DNA of 64,000 nucleotides, from NCBI GenBank assembly GCA_027625915.1, contig JANTQA010000048.1, positions 1,302,001 through 1,366,000 of the forward strand, read 5' to 3'. Of this stretch, positions 13,001-24,700 are shown in pieces; position 1 is the first letter of the stretch; every line of letters starts with the position of its first letter. This stretch comes from Anaeramoeba flamelloides. Lineage: Eukaryota; Metamonada; Anaeramoebidae. The notes beneath the pieces are model-generated. The model was not told the origin of the DNA. It saw only the letters and a program-made list of their open reading frames with translations, and made no database searches. A program made the position numbers and the translations under genes.

Positions 13001-13089
13001 TTTAGATTTTTTGAAAGAAATAATGAATATTCAAATGATTAATTACTAAAAAAAAAAAAAAAAAAAAAAACAAGAATTGGCTGAAGCAA
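10023..13089. other. Gene-free stretch with AT microsatellite and homopurine tracts
   Basis: No gene found. (AT)n lies at about 11003-11022. From 12740 to 13075 the plus strand is dominated by long A-rich purine runs directly downstream of the gene ending at 13090. Frames in it are poly-Phe or poly-Lys artefacts. Confidence 0.4.
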
Positions 13090-13959
13090 TTAATTCATTG
13101 GTACAAATTCCATCCTATCTCTAGAATAGCGAACTTTGTTTTGAAATTTTTTTCTTCGAAACCATTCAATTAAACCTCTTTGACAGGACTTATAGGCATT
13201 TTTATAGGTTTGAAAGTTGTCATTTTTTTTGATCCCTTTCGTGATTTCGATCAATAAGGGGAAGATATTTTTGTTAATAATGATTTTTATAGGTTGGGTT
13301 GATGATGAAGACGGCTTGGATAATGGATCAACAAGATTTTCAGGATTGCCAACGACAAGTGTTTTGTCAAATTTTTTTAAAAGGAACAGCCTTTTCCCCC
13401 AATTTGGCTTTGGCTTTTGTGTCAGCAAATTTGCAAGTTGTGGTTTTGTGATTGCTGCAAAAAGATTTTGCTCGGACTTTATTTCAACTGTGTGATGAGA
13501 CTTCACTTTCTTATGGCACTTTCCAGTACTTTGTTGATCTTGGCTTTCTTTTGGCTGGAGTTTTGGAAAAGATGATTCGTAAGAGCGATTTTTTTTCAGT
13601 TTGCATTTAGGTTTACTTTTCGAATTAATGTTGCTTACCTTTTTTTTATTTGTCATTGGCCTTTCGTTCACTTTACAGAGCTGTACCTTGACATTCGATC
13701 GCTTTTTGAAACATTTCGAATTACACACCGAAAATGATTTTTGGGCTGTATTGTTTCCTTCAAAAAAGGTATTTTTGGCATTTGTTTGCGAAATTAATTC
13801 CTTATTGGATCCAATTCGAAAATTTTGATCATCTATTTTGGAAAATTTCATAAGGACTAATAGACGCTTCAAATAACGATCAGAATACTCGATCGGTGTT
13901 TCATTTTCTTTGTTTTGAGATATGGTTACTATATTTGGATAAGTGGCTTTTCCGATCAT
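13090..13959 (-). CDS. Unknown basic Lys/Ser-rich protein, 289 aa
   Basis: Single-exon frame of 289 codons with an ATG start. I do not recognise a family. The N-terminal 60 residues look folded (a stretch with RYLKRLLVLMKFSK), residues 70-160 are Lys, Ser and Cys rich and probably disordered, and the last 90 residues again look ordered, with IKIIINKNIFPLLIEITKGI followed by a Trp/Arg-rich basic end (GLIEWFRRKKFQ). There is no signal peptide or membrane span. The GC content is higher than the flanks, and 289 codons without a stop in such AT-rich DNA is strong evidence for selection. The basic ends suggest a nuclear or nucleic-acid-associated protein, which is only a guess. Confidence 0.65.
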   Translation of the reverse strand: MIGKATYPNIVTISQNKENETPIEYSDRYLKRLLVLMKFSKIDDQNFRIGSNKELISQTNAKNTFFEGNNTAQKSFSVCNSKCFKKRSNVKVQLCKVNERPMTNKKKVSNINSKSKPKCKLKKNRSYESSFPKLQPKESQDQQSTGKCHKKVKSHHTVEIKSEQNLFAAITKPQLANLLTQKPKPNWGKRLFLLKKFDKTLVVGNPENLVDPLSKPSSSSTQPIKIIINKNIFPLLIEITKGIKKNDNFQTYKNAYKSCQRGLIEWFRRKKFQNKVRYSRDRMEFVPMN

Positions 13960-15600
13960 TTGAAAGGTTAAAAAAATTACAAAAATAAATAGAAAAAAGC
14001 AAAAAGATCAAACAAAAAAAATGAAAATATTCAATATTTAAAAAAGGAGAAATATTTTTTTTGACAGAAATTTAATTGGCATTTTTTCACCTTTCCTTTT
14101 CAACAAAAAACTGTGTCTTTTTTTTATGTATCAATTTCAATTCATTATTGAATTTTGGAATAATTAATGATCAACTATTTTCTTTGATAGGAAAATAAAT
14201 TTCTTGATTTGTCATTTCGATCTAAAGTCAAAAGAAAATTGTTGTAAAAATAGGAATTAACAAAAAAAAGTAAAAGAAAGTTGAAATGTTTTTATTAATT
14301 GGTTTCTTTCAACAAAAGTCTTCAACCAAACATATTTAATCACAGTTTTTCTATTTTTCAATATTTTGGTCTTGGAAAAAGAAAATTGAAAAATAGTTGG
14401 GAATAAAAACTGAGTTGTTTCATTATTAGGTATTTCATGATTTAAAATATATTTTTGAAGAAAGTTTTTTTTAACATCTCCTTTGTTTTGTTTTTTATTA
14501 AAGGGGTTCTGTCAAAAGAATAAAAAATTTGTTTTTTTTCTTTTTCGATTATTTGTAAATCAAAAATTTATGAAAACCTTAAGGTGATCAGATCAATGAA
14601 CATACAATACCAAACAAACAAAATCAATACTTTGTGATTTATTGAGTTTTCCCTTTTATTTATAATTTAATAAAATGGAAAATAATTCGATTTCACTTGT
14701 ACTTTTCTTTCATTTGAGTTTTCCTTCTTTTCAGCTTCTTTGAGAATAATTTAATGTTAAAAAATTTTCCAAAATTTAATATTCAAATTAAGTTCGTTCT
14801 TATTTGTTTATTTCATATACTCTACTCTTTTAAATTCAAAATAAATGAAATTGCAGTGTTAGGATTTGAAAAATTGATTTTTATTTGTTAAAAAATAATA
14901 GTGCTCTAACAAGTTTGCCAAATTATTTGATTAAATTCAAATTAATGTATATTTTAATTTTTAAATTTCAACTAAACCAAAACGCCGAATTTATTTTGAA
15001 AGTTGCTCACTAAAATGTTTACAGCAAAATAATAAAATAATATCATTTTCAGCAATCAATGATGAATAATCCAATAATAAAATATTTTGAGTTCTGTTAA
15101 CTTTTTGTAAATTGATATTTTTTTTATGTAATAATATTTCTAGGTTTAGCCATTGATAAAGAATCATTTATATTAAATATTTATATTTAGCATTAACAAC
15201 GGCTATTTAAAATGAGTAATAAATTAAGATTTAATAAGTTGTAAAGAAATTGTTTTTATAAATTTAAAAAAAATGTAGATAATTCAACTTCAAAGATGTT
15301 AAATATCAATAAAGTTTATTTTGGAAATATAAAAACACTATTGTTTCAATTCTTTTATTTGATTTTTTTTTTTTTGATTGAATTTTATTTTAATTTTTAA
15401 TAAAAATTATAAAAATAAATTCCAAATTTACTTTATCTTTTTTTTTTTTATGTTATCTATGTGTTAAATAGGATAAACAAAATAGTTCGAATTAAAAAGT
15501 TAAATAATAGATTTTATTTCAAAAAAATTGTCAGGAGTATAAAAATACCTCATTTATATTTGTGTTATCTAATATTGGGATAAATATATAATTTTGTCTA
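13960..15600. other. Gene-free AT-rich stretch upstream of the 289-aa gene
   Basis: No coding frame or recognisable repeat with clear ends was found. It contains the promoter side of the minus-strand gene that starts at 13959. Confidence 0.35.
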
Positions 15601-15796
15601 TATTCAGTTCTAATTTTAATACCTAAACTTTCAATGAAATTTAAAGTACAATAAAACCTAAAGTATACAATAAAATCGAAATTCTAGTAAAATAAATTGT
15701 AAAAAAAAAAATTCCAAATTTTGTGCCTTAATTGGAAATTTTTTTGTGCCTTAAATTTCGTTGAAAGTTTGTGCCTTAAAAGTGGAACTGACTGTA
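15601..15796. mobile_element. Foldback MITE, family E, copy 2 (degenerate left half)
   Basis: The right half is well kept, running through TTGTGCCTTAATT to GTGGAACTGACTGTA. The left half starts TATTCAGTTCTAATTTTAA and is more changed, so the palindrome is imperfect. About 196 bp. Confidence 0.65.
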
Positions 15797-15939
15797 TATA
15801 AAAAGTTTATGCTGAATTTCTCAATTTCTTGTTAAATTAAAATTGTTGATTATATTTTTTTCATAGTAAAAGTATATTTTTCAAAGAAATTACATAACAT
15901 AAATTTTCTTGGAGTTAATTTAGACTTTTTAAGGTTTTT

Positions 15940-16220
15940 TTTTTATTATTATTAAAAGAGAAAAAGAAAAAAGAAAAGATAAAAAAAGCAAAAAATAGTA
16001 AAGAAAAATAATTTTACAAAAAGAATAAATTTCTAAATGCAAAAAATAAAAAAAAAAAATGATAAAATTTGAAAAAATAATCAGAGCCAGAAAATGAAAA
16101 ATTAGTTTTGAGAAGAATATTGGATTAAACTTATAGAATACATTATATGAATTTAATAAAACTGGACACTCTGATTGAAATGGGTAAATAGATCTATATA
16201 TAATTTTGTAGGTTTTTTAA
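15940..16220. repeat. Dispersed repeat L, copy 1
   Basis: The end of this block (GGATTAAACTTATAGAATAC, then an AAAACTGGACACTCTGATTG stretch) matches 62040-62140 (GAATTAAACTCATAGAATGT, AGAACTGGGGCCCCTTGACT). Both are preceded by long A-rich runs. No ends could be defined; it may be an old element sharing an A-rich 5' part. Confidence 0.4.
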
Positions 16221-16596
16221 ATTGAAATTTTGTATCGATATTTGCTGTAGGGGATTTTTTTTTATTAATTGAAAATTTTATTTTATCTAATAATTTGCCT
16301 AAATTAAGGGGTATTATGTGAGCATAACATAATACATAAGGAGAATTTTCTAAAATTAAATTTTAATGTTCGTGAACTCGACGGATAATCCTTTCATCTA
16401 ATTTTAATTAAAAATCAGGATTTTAAAAACTAGTGTGTTGAAAGGAACTGTAAATTTCAGAGGGTGTAAAGAAATTTATGTATATCTATATTATCAATTT
16501 GGTGTTTTTACTTTACTGGATATGGTGATTTAAAAATTTAAATCATAATAATTATCTAAATCAATATTGAAAATAAGAATATAAATGAAAATAAAA

Positions 16597-16793
16597 TAGT
16601 TAGTTTCACTTTTAAGGTACAACATTAAACGAAATTTAAGGTACAAAAAATCCAAATTAGGTTAAACATATTAGATTTTTTTTTCATATTATATGTACCT
16701 AGAATCCTGATTTTTATACTTCAATTTGTAATTTTTGGTTACATCTTAAAATTGAATTGAAATTTTGTGTCTTTATGTGTGGTATTGACTCTA
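16597..16793. mobile_element. Foldback MITE, family E, copy 3 (diverged)
   Basis: About 197 bp starting TAGTTAGTTTCACTTTTAAG and ending GGTATTGACTCTA. The same phrase order as the other copies is visible, with more substitutions, so this is an older insertion. Confidence 0.55.
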
Positions 16794-17409
16794 AAAATTA
16801 TTTTCAATGTTTTTTTTATTAAAAAATCAATTAAAAAAAAGGGAAATTATTTTCACAAATAGTCTTTTATTTAAGAAATATTTGACAATTTTTTTATGGA
16901 ATTAATAAAAAATTGAACCGGAAAATGTTGTTTTTTTTTGTTATGATAAAATTTATTTTTTTATTTTCTAATAGTTACCAAAATAAAGTAAGAAAAATAT
17001 TAATAATTGTTTTTTTTATATATAATATTATTAAATTGGTATAAATTACACTATAAATGCCATTTTACTTAAATTTCCTCAAAAGAGATTAAAATGTGAT
17101 ATCATAAATCCCACTATGATTCAAGGGGAAGGCATACCCAAATTATATTCTTGAAAACGTAAAACAAAAAAAAAAAAAAAAAAAAACGGAAATTATAAAA
17201 AGGATTTATAAGAAGTTAAATAGTAAAAAATCAAAAAAAAAAAAATAAACAAATGCTAATATTTAATTAAGAAAACTCAGAATCACAATAATTTTATATT
17301 TGGTTAATTTAGAATTAATTGGATATTGATCATAAGTGTTTATTTGGGGATCGTTCTTTAATTGTTATCATTTCTTATTTCTTTTTGATCTGATATTTGC
17401 CCCAAGCCT

Positions 17410-17830
17410 TTAGTATATTCTTTCTTTGGTTTTTATTTCCATGTTACACATTCTTTCGTGTGTCGGTGCCTTAGTATTAGCAAGTAACCACTTGGTCTTT
17501 CTCCTTTCTAACTCTTCTTCCCAATATAAAGAAAATTGAACTAAGAAAAAATGGAAAAAAAAAAAAGAAATAAGAAGATTTTCAAACTACATCCATTATT
17601 AATAAGAAAAGATCAAAAAAGAATTAAACTTTTCGGAAAAAAAAATATTAAGTTGTTTGCAAAATTCTTTTTAGTACAAAATTTATTTGGTGTGTTTCTT
17701 AATCTAAAGTCATTTTCAAAAACGAATACATCATTTTTTATTTTTTTCGAAGAAAGGTTTTCAACATATTGAGATATTTCATCTTTAAACTTTTTTTCAA
17801 TTGGTGTGTAATCATCTTTCTGGAATAACT
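17410..17830 (-). CDS. Unidentified spliced gene, last two exons
   Basis: Two codon-like blocks join in frame. Exon a (17830-17630) follows a good acceptor (CGACCCTTAG) and reads ELFQKDDYTPIEKKFKDEIS and on through 66 codons, ending one base into a codon before GTTTAA. Exon b (17540-17410) follows a strong pyrimidine tract and TTCTTAG, starts with two bases that complete the codon, and reads QFSLYWEEELERRKTKWLLA and on to TAA. Both blocks stand out by higher GC. I do not recognise the family; the WEEELERRKTKWL helix is charged and possibly coiled. The first exon is missing: nothing fits in the 150 bp before the neighbouring CAP gene, so either the gene continues upstream past that gene (a candidate exon lies at 19957-19850) or this is the remnant of a gene. 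Confidence 0.5.
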
Positions 17831-17982
17831 CTAAGGGTCGAAATAAAAATAGAAATAAATTAATAAATAGATTTGTATATCACTCTGTATATAAAAATAT
17901 TTAAAGAGAGAAAAGTAAAAAAAAAAAACAAAAAATAACAACAATTAAAAACTCAAAACAAGAGTGTTGCAGAATTCATCAA

Positions 17983-19125
17983 TTAAGCAAATAATTGGCA
18001 AAAATAATATTTTGAATCAGAGGTAATTACAACAGCGATTGCGCATAGTGAGTAATTACCGACCATATTTTTCCTGTGTCCTGGTGAATTAATCCAGCCA
18101 TCGACACAGACCTTTGCGGGGTTGTTTGCACCGTAATTATAGGCCACGTTTTCGGCGAATTTCCCGCCGCCCCATTCTGCTGATCGCTTATTGAACCCCC
18201 AGTGGCCGATTTTGCCCTTTTTGGACATGTCTTCCGAATGCTTCATTCCTATTTTGCACAATTTATTGTTCCATTTCAAAGGCGGGAGATTTTGGGTTTT
18301 CCGAAATACATTAGTGAGGCGAAGGCACTCCTGCCCAAGATGCAATTCCTTTGTCATTTTCCCATCTCCAAACGTTTTGAGCCTCGAGAAATAATCGTCT
18401 TGGTTGCTATTATTCGGGTTTTTGGTGCTGCCTATTGAATTCATCGTGTGTATTTTGGTGCCTTTTTTGAACTTGTTTGTTCGGAATTCATTTCGTTTTT
18501 TTTTTCTGACCTCAAGCAACTGATTATTTATTGACTCTGTTGTTTCTCTTTGTACCGTTTTTGGAGATTTGTTTTTCTTCTTGTTTTGTTGCTGCTTTTT
18601 GAATGTTTCCCACTGTTTGTGTTTTTCTTCACGTGTTATTTCTAAATTTCTTTCGTTTGATAAACGTGTTTCTTTTGTTTTTTTTGATTTGACAAATTTT
18701 TTCTTTTTCGGTCTTATTGGGTTAGTCCCTTCTTTTCTCCTTTGTTGGCTTGTTGACTGGTGTTTTTTCCATCTGTTCTTTGCTTTGTTTCTATATTGGT
18801 TTAGTTCATCATTCGGCTTTTTTGTTGTGTTTTTTTTTTGTTTTGTTTTTTTCTTTTCCAATCCTTTTTCCAAGACGTTTTCCAATACATTTTCTTCGGA
18901 TATATTTTCACTCCCTTCTTTCTCTTCGTCCGTGTCTTCAATTAATATGATTTCTTCAGAGGTATTATTATTATTAGTGTTATTGTTTTGAACATTGTTC
19001 AAATCATACAGCTGTTGTGCTAACCTTTCTATGGACAATTTAGGGTTAGACTTTACTTTGTTTGTGATTGTTTGTGGTTTCAGATTAGGATAAAAGTCAC
19101 ATAGTATTTTGATTTTGATATTCAT
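17983..19125 (-). CDS. CAP (SCP/YkwD-like) domain protein with an N-terminal CUE-like segment
   Basis: 380 residues, intronless. Residues 268-380 are a complete CAP domain: LRLTNVFRKTQNLPPLKW, then His296 (KHSEDM), His308 (GHW), Glu325 (FAENVA), the signature SPGHRKNM with His350, and the usual end YYFCQLFA. It resembles the bacterial YkwD/plant PR-1-like short type. Residues 5-43 read as a CUE-like ubiquitin-binding helix bundle, with FYPNL in place of the MFP motif and an LYDL end in place of the di-leucine. Residues 58-90 are acidic and 90-250 are Lys/Arg/Asn rich. There is no signal peptide, although most CAP proteins are secreted. A cytosolic or nuclear location is therefore likely. CUE assignment is by pattern only and moderately sure; the CAP call is firm. 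Confidence 0.85.
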   Translation of the reverse strand: MNIKIKILCDFYPNLKPQTITNKVKSNPKLSIERLAQQLYDLNNVQNNNTNNNNTSEEIILIEDTDEEKEGSENISEENVLENVLEKGLEKKKTKQKKNTTKKPNDELNQYRNKAKNRWKKHQSTSQQRRKEGTNPIRPKKKKFVKSKKTKETRLSNERNLEITREEKHKQWETFKKQQQNKKKNKSPKTVQRETTESINNQLLEVRKKKRNEFRTNKFKKGTKIHTMNSIGSTKNPNNSNQDDYFSRLKTFGDGKMTKELHLGQECLRLTNVFRKTQNLPPLKWNNKLCKIGMKHSEDMSKKGKIGHWGFNKRSAEWGGGKFAENVAYNYGANNPAKVCVDGWINSPGHRKNMVGNYSLCAIAVVITSDSKYYFCQLFA

Positions 19126-19849
19126 TTTGAATCAAAAACCAAAAAAATGAATGGTCATAAGAAAATTAAAAAATGATCTGTTATCTCAATATGAAAAAGA
19201 AATTGGGTTTTTTGAAGTGTGAGATCAAATCTTCAATTTTTCTCTCATTTGGTAGGTTTTAAATCATTTTTTTCTTAAAGAATTTATTCTTCAAGATCTT
19301 GAGTTTTGATGTGAATGATGTGGAATTTATAAGGTTTTGGTTCATGCTAATTCAGAAATGTTGAATAGATGATTCCTAATTGAACATAATTTTAAATTTT
19401 CAAACAAATCAGAAAAGTTTATTATCATAGATGTTTGTAATTGAAAGTTAAAAGGAAAATGTGTTTTTATGAGGGTTTGGTGTTTGTTAATTCTCCCACT
19501 TTTTTTTTCAGCAAGATAGAATAAGGAAAACATGAAATATTTTCACTAAATTTTGTACTAAATTTTTCATCCTCATAATATCGAAAAATTAAAAAGAAAC
19601 TTTGGAAAACAATAGATTTTTGAGAAAAATTCACTTGAAAACAACATTTAGATAATGAGAGAACCTGAAACATTGCTAAGAATTCGCTAATATATTTATT
19701 TAAATAACTTTAATAGTTTACAGTGTATGTATTTTTCATATTATTGGTTAAAATTGAGAAAAATTGCAAAAATATGGGTTTTTATTCTTGGTAAAAATCA
19801 AGGATTATTTAAATTTTAATAAAATCAAGACAATGACGTTTTCCAATAC

Positions 19850-19957
19850 CAACCATATTTTCTTGGAAAAGATATTTCAGATCCTTTATTTAACTCAGAA
19901 TACCATTTTTTATAAGGCCGCGTTACAAATCGCCTCATATCATGCCAAATATTGATT
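19850..19957 (-). CDS. Candidate internal exon of an unidentified gene
   Basis: After an acceptor (AATTTTGTTTTTAG) a 108-bp block codes, in one frame, for a Trp/Arg/Tyr-rich segment: INIWHDMRRFVTRPYKKWYS, then ELNKGSEISFPRKYG, before a possible GTATTG donor. Amino-acid composition and raised GC look like real protein rather than filler. It could belong to the same transcript as 17410-17830, in which case the CAP gene would lie inside its intron, but the phases do not join directly, so an exon is missing or the link is wrong. Family not recognised. Confidence 0.3.
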
Positions 19958-20499
19958 CTAAAAACAAAATTAACCATTTGGATACAATCGGATTTAAAGG
20001 TCTGATCAAAAGGATGAACCAAAATTAGTCAAAACCAAGAAATAATAGATCATAAGAAAATAATTGGAAATTTTTTTTTAAATTTTTTATAATTTCCTCA
20101 TTTAACTTTTGTTTTTTTATTTTTTTAATTTTCATTTTATTTAGTAATATTAATTTTTAAAAAGTCCAGACTACAATTTTTTTCAAAAGTGTTTGACAAA
20201 TTATTTTAAAGATTCAATCAAACAGTTTGTGCAGTATCTCTGAATACTTTTTTCCTCACTTTTTTTAAAATGCCAGGATTTTGTTTTATTTTTCATTATA
20301 ATTTCAAGGTCAAATAATAAATTTTAATTATTTTTTTATATTTTTTATTTTCCAAAAAGAAATCAAGCACCAATTCAGAATTTTCAACACATCTCAATCT
20401 TAATTTTGGAAAAAAATAAATCTCATTGAATAAATGATATGAAAAATACTTATTTAGTGCCTTTTAATTAATTGAATCTTAAAATTTAATTATAAATTA

Positions 20500-20740
20500 T
20501 AAAATCCTAATTAACCAACAGAGTTAACCTTTTGATTCTTTTTTGAAAAAAAAAACTCTAATAATTCTCAATTTTTAATTCCTTCAAATCAAATGATTCT
20601 CCATTTTTTTCAAGGTTAATTATCAACTTATTTCTTGTTTTCATTCCAGTTTTCCATGGAATTCCATCCTTCTCAAAATTTAAATACTTAATAAATATTT
20701 GTGAATAAAATAACAAGATGTATTTGTTTCTTTGACCCAA
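20500..20740. repeat. Dispersed repeat I, copy 1
   Basis: Resembles 41990-42180 in the same orientation: both contain TTTTGATTCTTTTTTGAAAAA, shifted runs around CAAATCAAATGATTC, and a TCAACTYRTTTCTT stretch. The minus strand here has a 60-codon frame that is broken in the other copy. Ends not defined. Confidence 0.45.
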
Positions 20741-21745
20741 TTAAAAAAGATTTAGAGTTCTTTTTCTTGACTTTTTAAAATAAGATTAACGTTTCAAGGT
20801 TATTTTTTAATACAAACTATCAGAAATTCCCATTTAGGCAAAATTTACTGAAAATAAAACTATTTTGTAAATTTTTATTTTGATTTTGAACCCAAAAATT
20901 CAATTAAAAAGGATCAGATCTTTTTTCTTGAAAAAAGTACTTGAAAAAAATGGAATTCTTTTTAAAAATACAAATTAGTTTCTCTAATGTACATAAAGTG
21001 AATTATTAAATAGTTTTAATCAAATCTGGGCAATAATTATAATCCAATTACATTTAGTTGAAATAGTATTAAAAAAAAAAAAAAGAAAATCAAAATAATA
21101 ACTGCATACACATTACAATTCAATCACTTCTAATCTGATGTACTCACATGAAATCTTAAATTGTAATAAAAGTTTTTTGCCTAATGTTTTTCTATTCAAA
21201 ATGTTTTCTCTTTTTCTCGATCCTTTTCAAAACTTTTTTTTAAAGTTTTTTTGATAATTCCAATTTAACATTTTAAAACTATAGTTAAAAATCTTTCTAC
21301 ATTAAAAAAAAAAAAAGGATAAAAAAATGGGTTGACGAATTTTTGAAATGAAGAACTCTTTAGAGAATCATAAGAAAATTATTTTTGATTTAGAATAAGA
21401 TTGTTTAATAATAGCCAGTATAATTAAGAGTAATTTTCACTTTTGACATTTTTTAACTCTGAAAGATTTTTTTCCACTTATTCGTAAGTAAATAAAATAT
21501 AAGATACAAAAATAACAAACAAAAAAAAAAAAATATCAATTATTTATATAATTATTTAATTATTAATTGAAGATTTAATATTTTCTATAATCTAATAATT
21601 TTTCCTAAAAAATTAAAAATTACAATTAAAAAAAATAATTATTTAATGTAACTTTAATAAAAAATGTGGAGATTAGATAAAAAACAAAAAAAGGAAAGGA
21701 AAGGAAAAGAAAAGAAAGAAAAGAAAGCAAAAACAACTCAATTTT

Positions 21746-24700
21746 TTAATTCTTTTTCTTTTGATGTAATACTTTTTTTGATTCATTTTCGAATTCCTTT
21801 GTTAAATTGTCAATTAAATTACCAAGTGGGATTTCTTCTTGTTCTTCTTCTTTATTCTTCTTTCCCTTTTCATTAAGTTCTTTAAATTCTTCCAATGAAT
21901 TATAAATTGGAAGAGAAGGTGAATTAAATGTTTTGATGTTAATGGATTTAATATTTGACCACTTTCCAGGTATTTTGTGTGCAATTCCTTCACAACCTTT
22001 CATTACATTTCCTAAAATTTCTTCAATGGCTAAATTCATTCTTCCAATTTTCACCGATCTATTTAATTTTAAAATAAAATTTATTAGATTAGGTAATATT
22101 TATTAAATTATAAATTATAAGAAATTAAGTAAATCTCTGAATTTAAAAACAAAAAAAAAAAAACATTAATCTTGTTAAATATTTTTAAAAGTTTGCTCAT
22201 TTTTTAATTTTCATCATTTTCTTTTTTTACTAAACAATTTTTTCATAAAAAGATTGATATTATATGTAAATTCTAAAGTAACTAGTTGTAATTTAAATGA
22301 AAAGATAAGAAAATTCTTAAAAATTTGTAATTTTTTGGAAATAAGTATTCTTTTTCTGATTCCTTTAGTTGTTATTTTTTCATTTTTTTTTATACTTTTT
22401 ATACAGAATTCAACTACAATACAAATTGATTTCATTTTGTTATTTTATTTTCAAAAATAAAGATGCAGGTATTACTAGAAATTTTGTAGAATAGGCATTA
22501 GAAGAATGAAACAAAATCGAACAATTTTTCTGTGTTTGTCATATTGGAAGCTTTATTAAAAATAAAAAACTTTCTCAAAAAAAAAAAATAAATAACATTT
22601 TAAATTTTATTAAAGAGAAAGCAGCGATACATGATTATTTAAGGGAAAATATATTCTGTAAAATTGATAATAAACCAAATTTCCTTCAAATTAAACCATT
22701 TTCCAATAAATTTTGGCCAATAATAATTTGTTGTATTTTTTCCAAAATTTTTAACCCTTTTTTTTTTAATTTTTTATTAAAATAAAAACTAAATAACTAT
22801 TGTATCAAAAAATCGATCAAGTTTAAAAAAATAAACAATAAAAGTCGAAGTAAATTTTGTTTTCAATCGTGGTATTACATTTTTTAATTTCTCTCTCTCT
22901 CTTATTTTAAATCAGAATATGGATTATCAATTTAAATCTTAATTAGTAACATTGAAAACCACTTCCTAATTAAACAATTCTGAAAAATGTAAGGTCTTTT
23001 TTTTGAAATATTATCAATAATAGTCGGCTGGTTTTTTTTTCAGAAAAGCTGAAGAAATTAAATTAATTTTTAAATAGTTACTTAAAACGAAGAAAGAATA
23101 AAAAGTAAATTTTTGGTATTTTGATAATTTATCAATCTCTTATTTTTACAATTTTATATACTTGATACTTTTTTATTTTAATTTTTTTTTCAGCGAAAAA
23201 AAGAGTTTATAAATTTCAAAATAGATTTTATTAAAAATTCCTTTTTTTTTTAGATTAAATGCCTGAAAATAAAAAACAAATTCTTTTAATTTGAAATAAC
23301 TCTTCAATTAAGACAAGCTTTTGGAATATACGTTCATAAAAAAAATTTTTTTAAGGGTAGAGCCATTACAATGAAAAATTTACAGTAATTTTTATCAGTA
23401 ACTAATACCCAATGAAAAACAAATCATTGTGTGATGTATTCCATCGATCTCTCAAAATCAACAATGAAAAACAAGGTAAATTTTTGAAAAAAGAGCTAAA
23501 GTTCGGCACTCGATTCCCAATTTAAGCCTTTTGAATTATAATTTTAATAATACAGCTATGTTGATTTCGGAGTGTTTCTCTTTGTTACTTTTGAGATCTT
23601 GAAGATTTTTTTTTTTAATTTTTCAAAACAATTTTTTTTTCAGAAAGGGAATTACAAAAATACTTAATCTTGCCAAATAAAACTTATTATATAACAACTA
23701 CAAACATAATTAAATTGGATTAAATCGGTTTTGTACCGAAAGAAAACGATTTGTTTCAAATTGAAGAAATTTAACCCAATTGGAAATTTAAAAAAAAAGA
23801 AACAAGTAATTTTTATTTTCAAATTTTGATTTTTCAAAATTGAGAATTTTTTTAAACTTTTTTTTTTATTGAATTTTTTGTTATTGTAGATCGGTTAATT
23901 TTTTTTTTTTTGGTTTGTTAATTTTTGCCGCCGAAAAACTTTTTTTTGTTAATTAAATTTTTTATCATTAGTGCCATATGAATTTTTTTTGTTAATTGGA
24001 TTCTTTGCTTTTAGATCCTGATAATTTTGATAATTGAGATCCTTTGTTTTTTTTTTTTGTTATTTGAATTTTTCAACCAAAAGAAACTCAATTTCACAAT
24101 GTTATTTTTGGTAACAAGCCACTCCTTAAATACTGGTATTTGAATGATAAATGTGAAAAAAATTTTTCACTTAAATTTCGATATTTTGCCTTAAATAAAT
24201 AGAATTCTCAAAGAAGAAGGTTGTAATTTGTAGGTCTTGTTGAAAAAGGAAGTTGAAAATGAAGTGAATTTTTTTTGCCGTTTTGAATTCAAATACCAGT
24301 TTGGTTAAAATTCTATGGTAAGTGACTAGACCCTTAAGAAAATTAGTTGACAATTGCAAAAATTGTTTATCAAGAATTTGATATAACAACCAAAATATAT
24401 TTGGTTACACACCCACACACAAGTAGCCTAAATTTAACATTTTTTTATTTTTTCCCATTCGCTTTCTTGTAAGAATACAAACTATTTTTTGCTTTTTACA
24501 TTATTTTTTTACTGTTAATTGTAAAATAAATCGGACAAAATTTTCATTCATCGTTCGTAAAAAAATCTTTGAAATAATCTTTGAAAATCGAATTATTTTT
24601 CAACCATATAACGTGTTTAACGTGGTTAGAGGATCGGGACTATCAAAATTCTGTATTCAAAGGATTTTTGAAATCATAATTTAATTTTGGAAAGATAAAT

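Noticed and set aside
17551-17772. Plus-strand frame starting MEKKKRNKK
   Set aside because: Antisense of the better supported spliced exons at 17410-17830.
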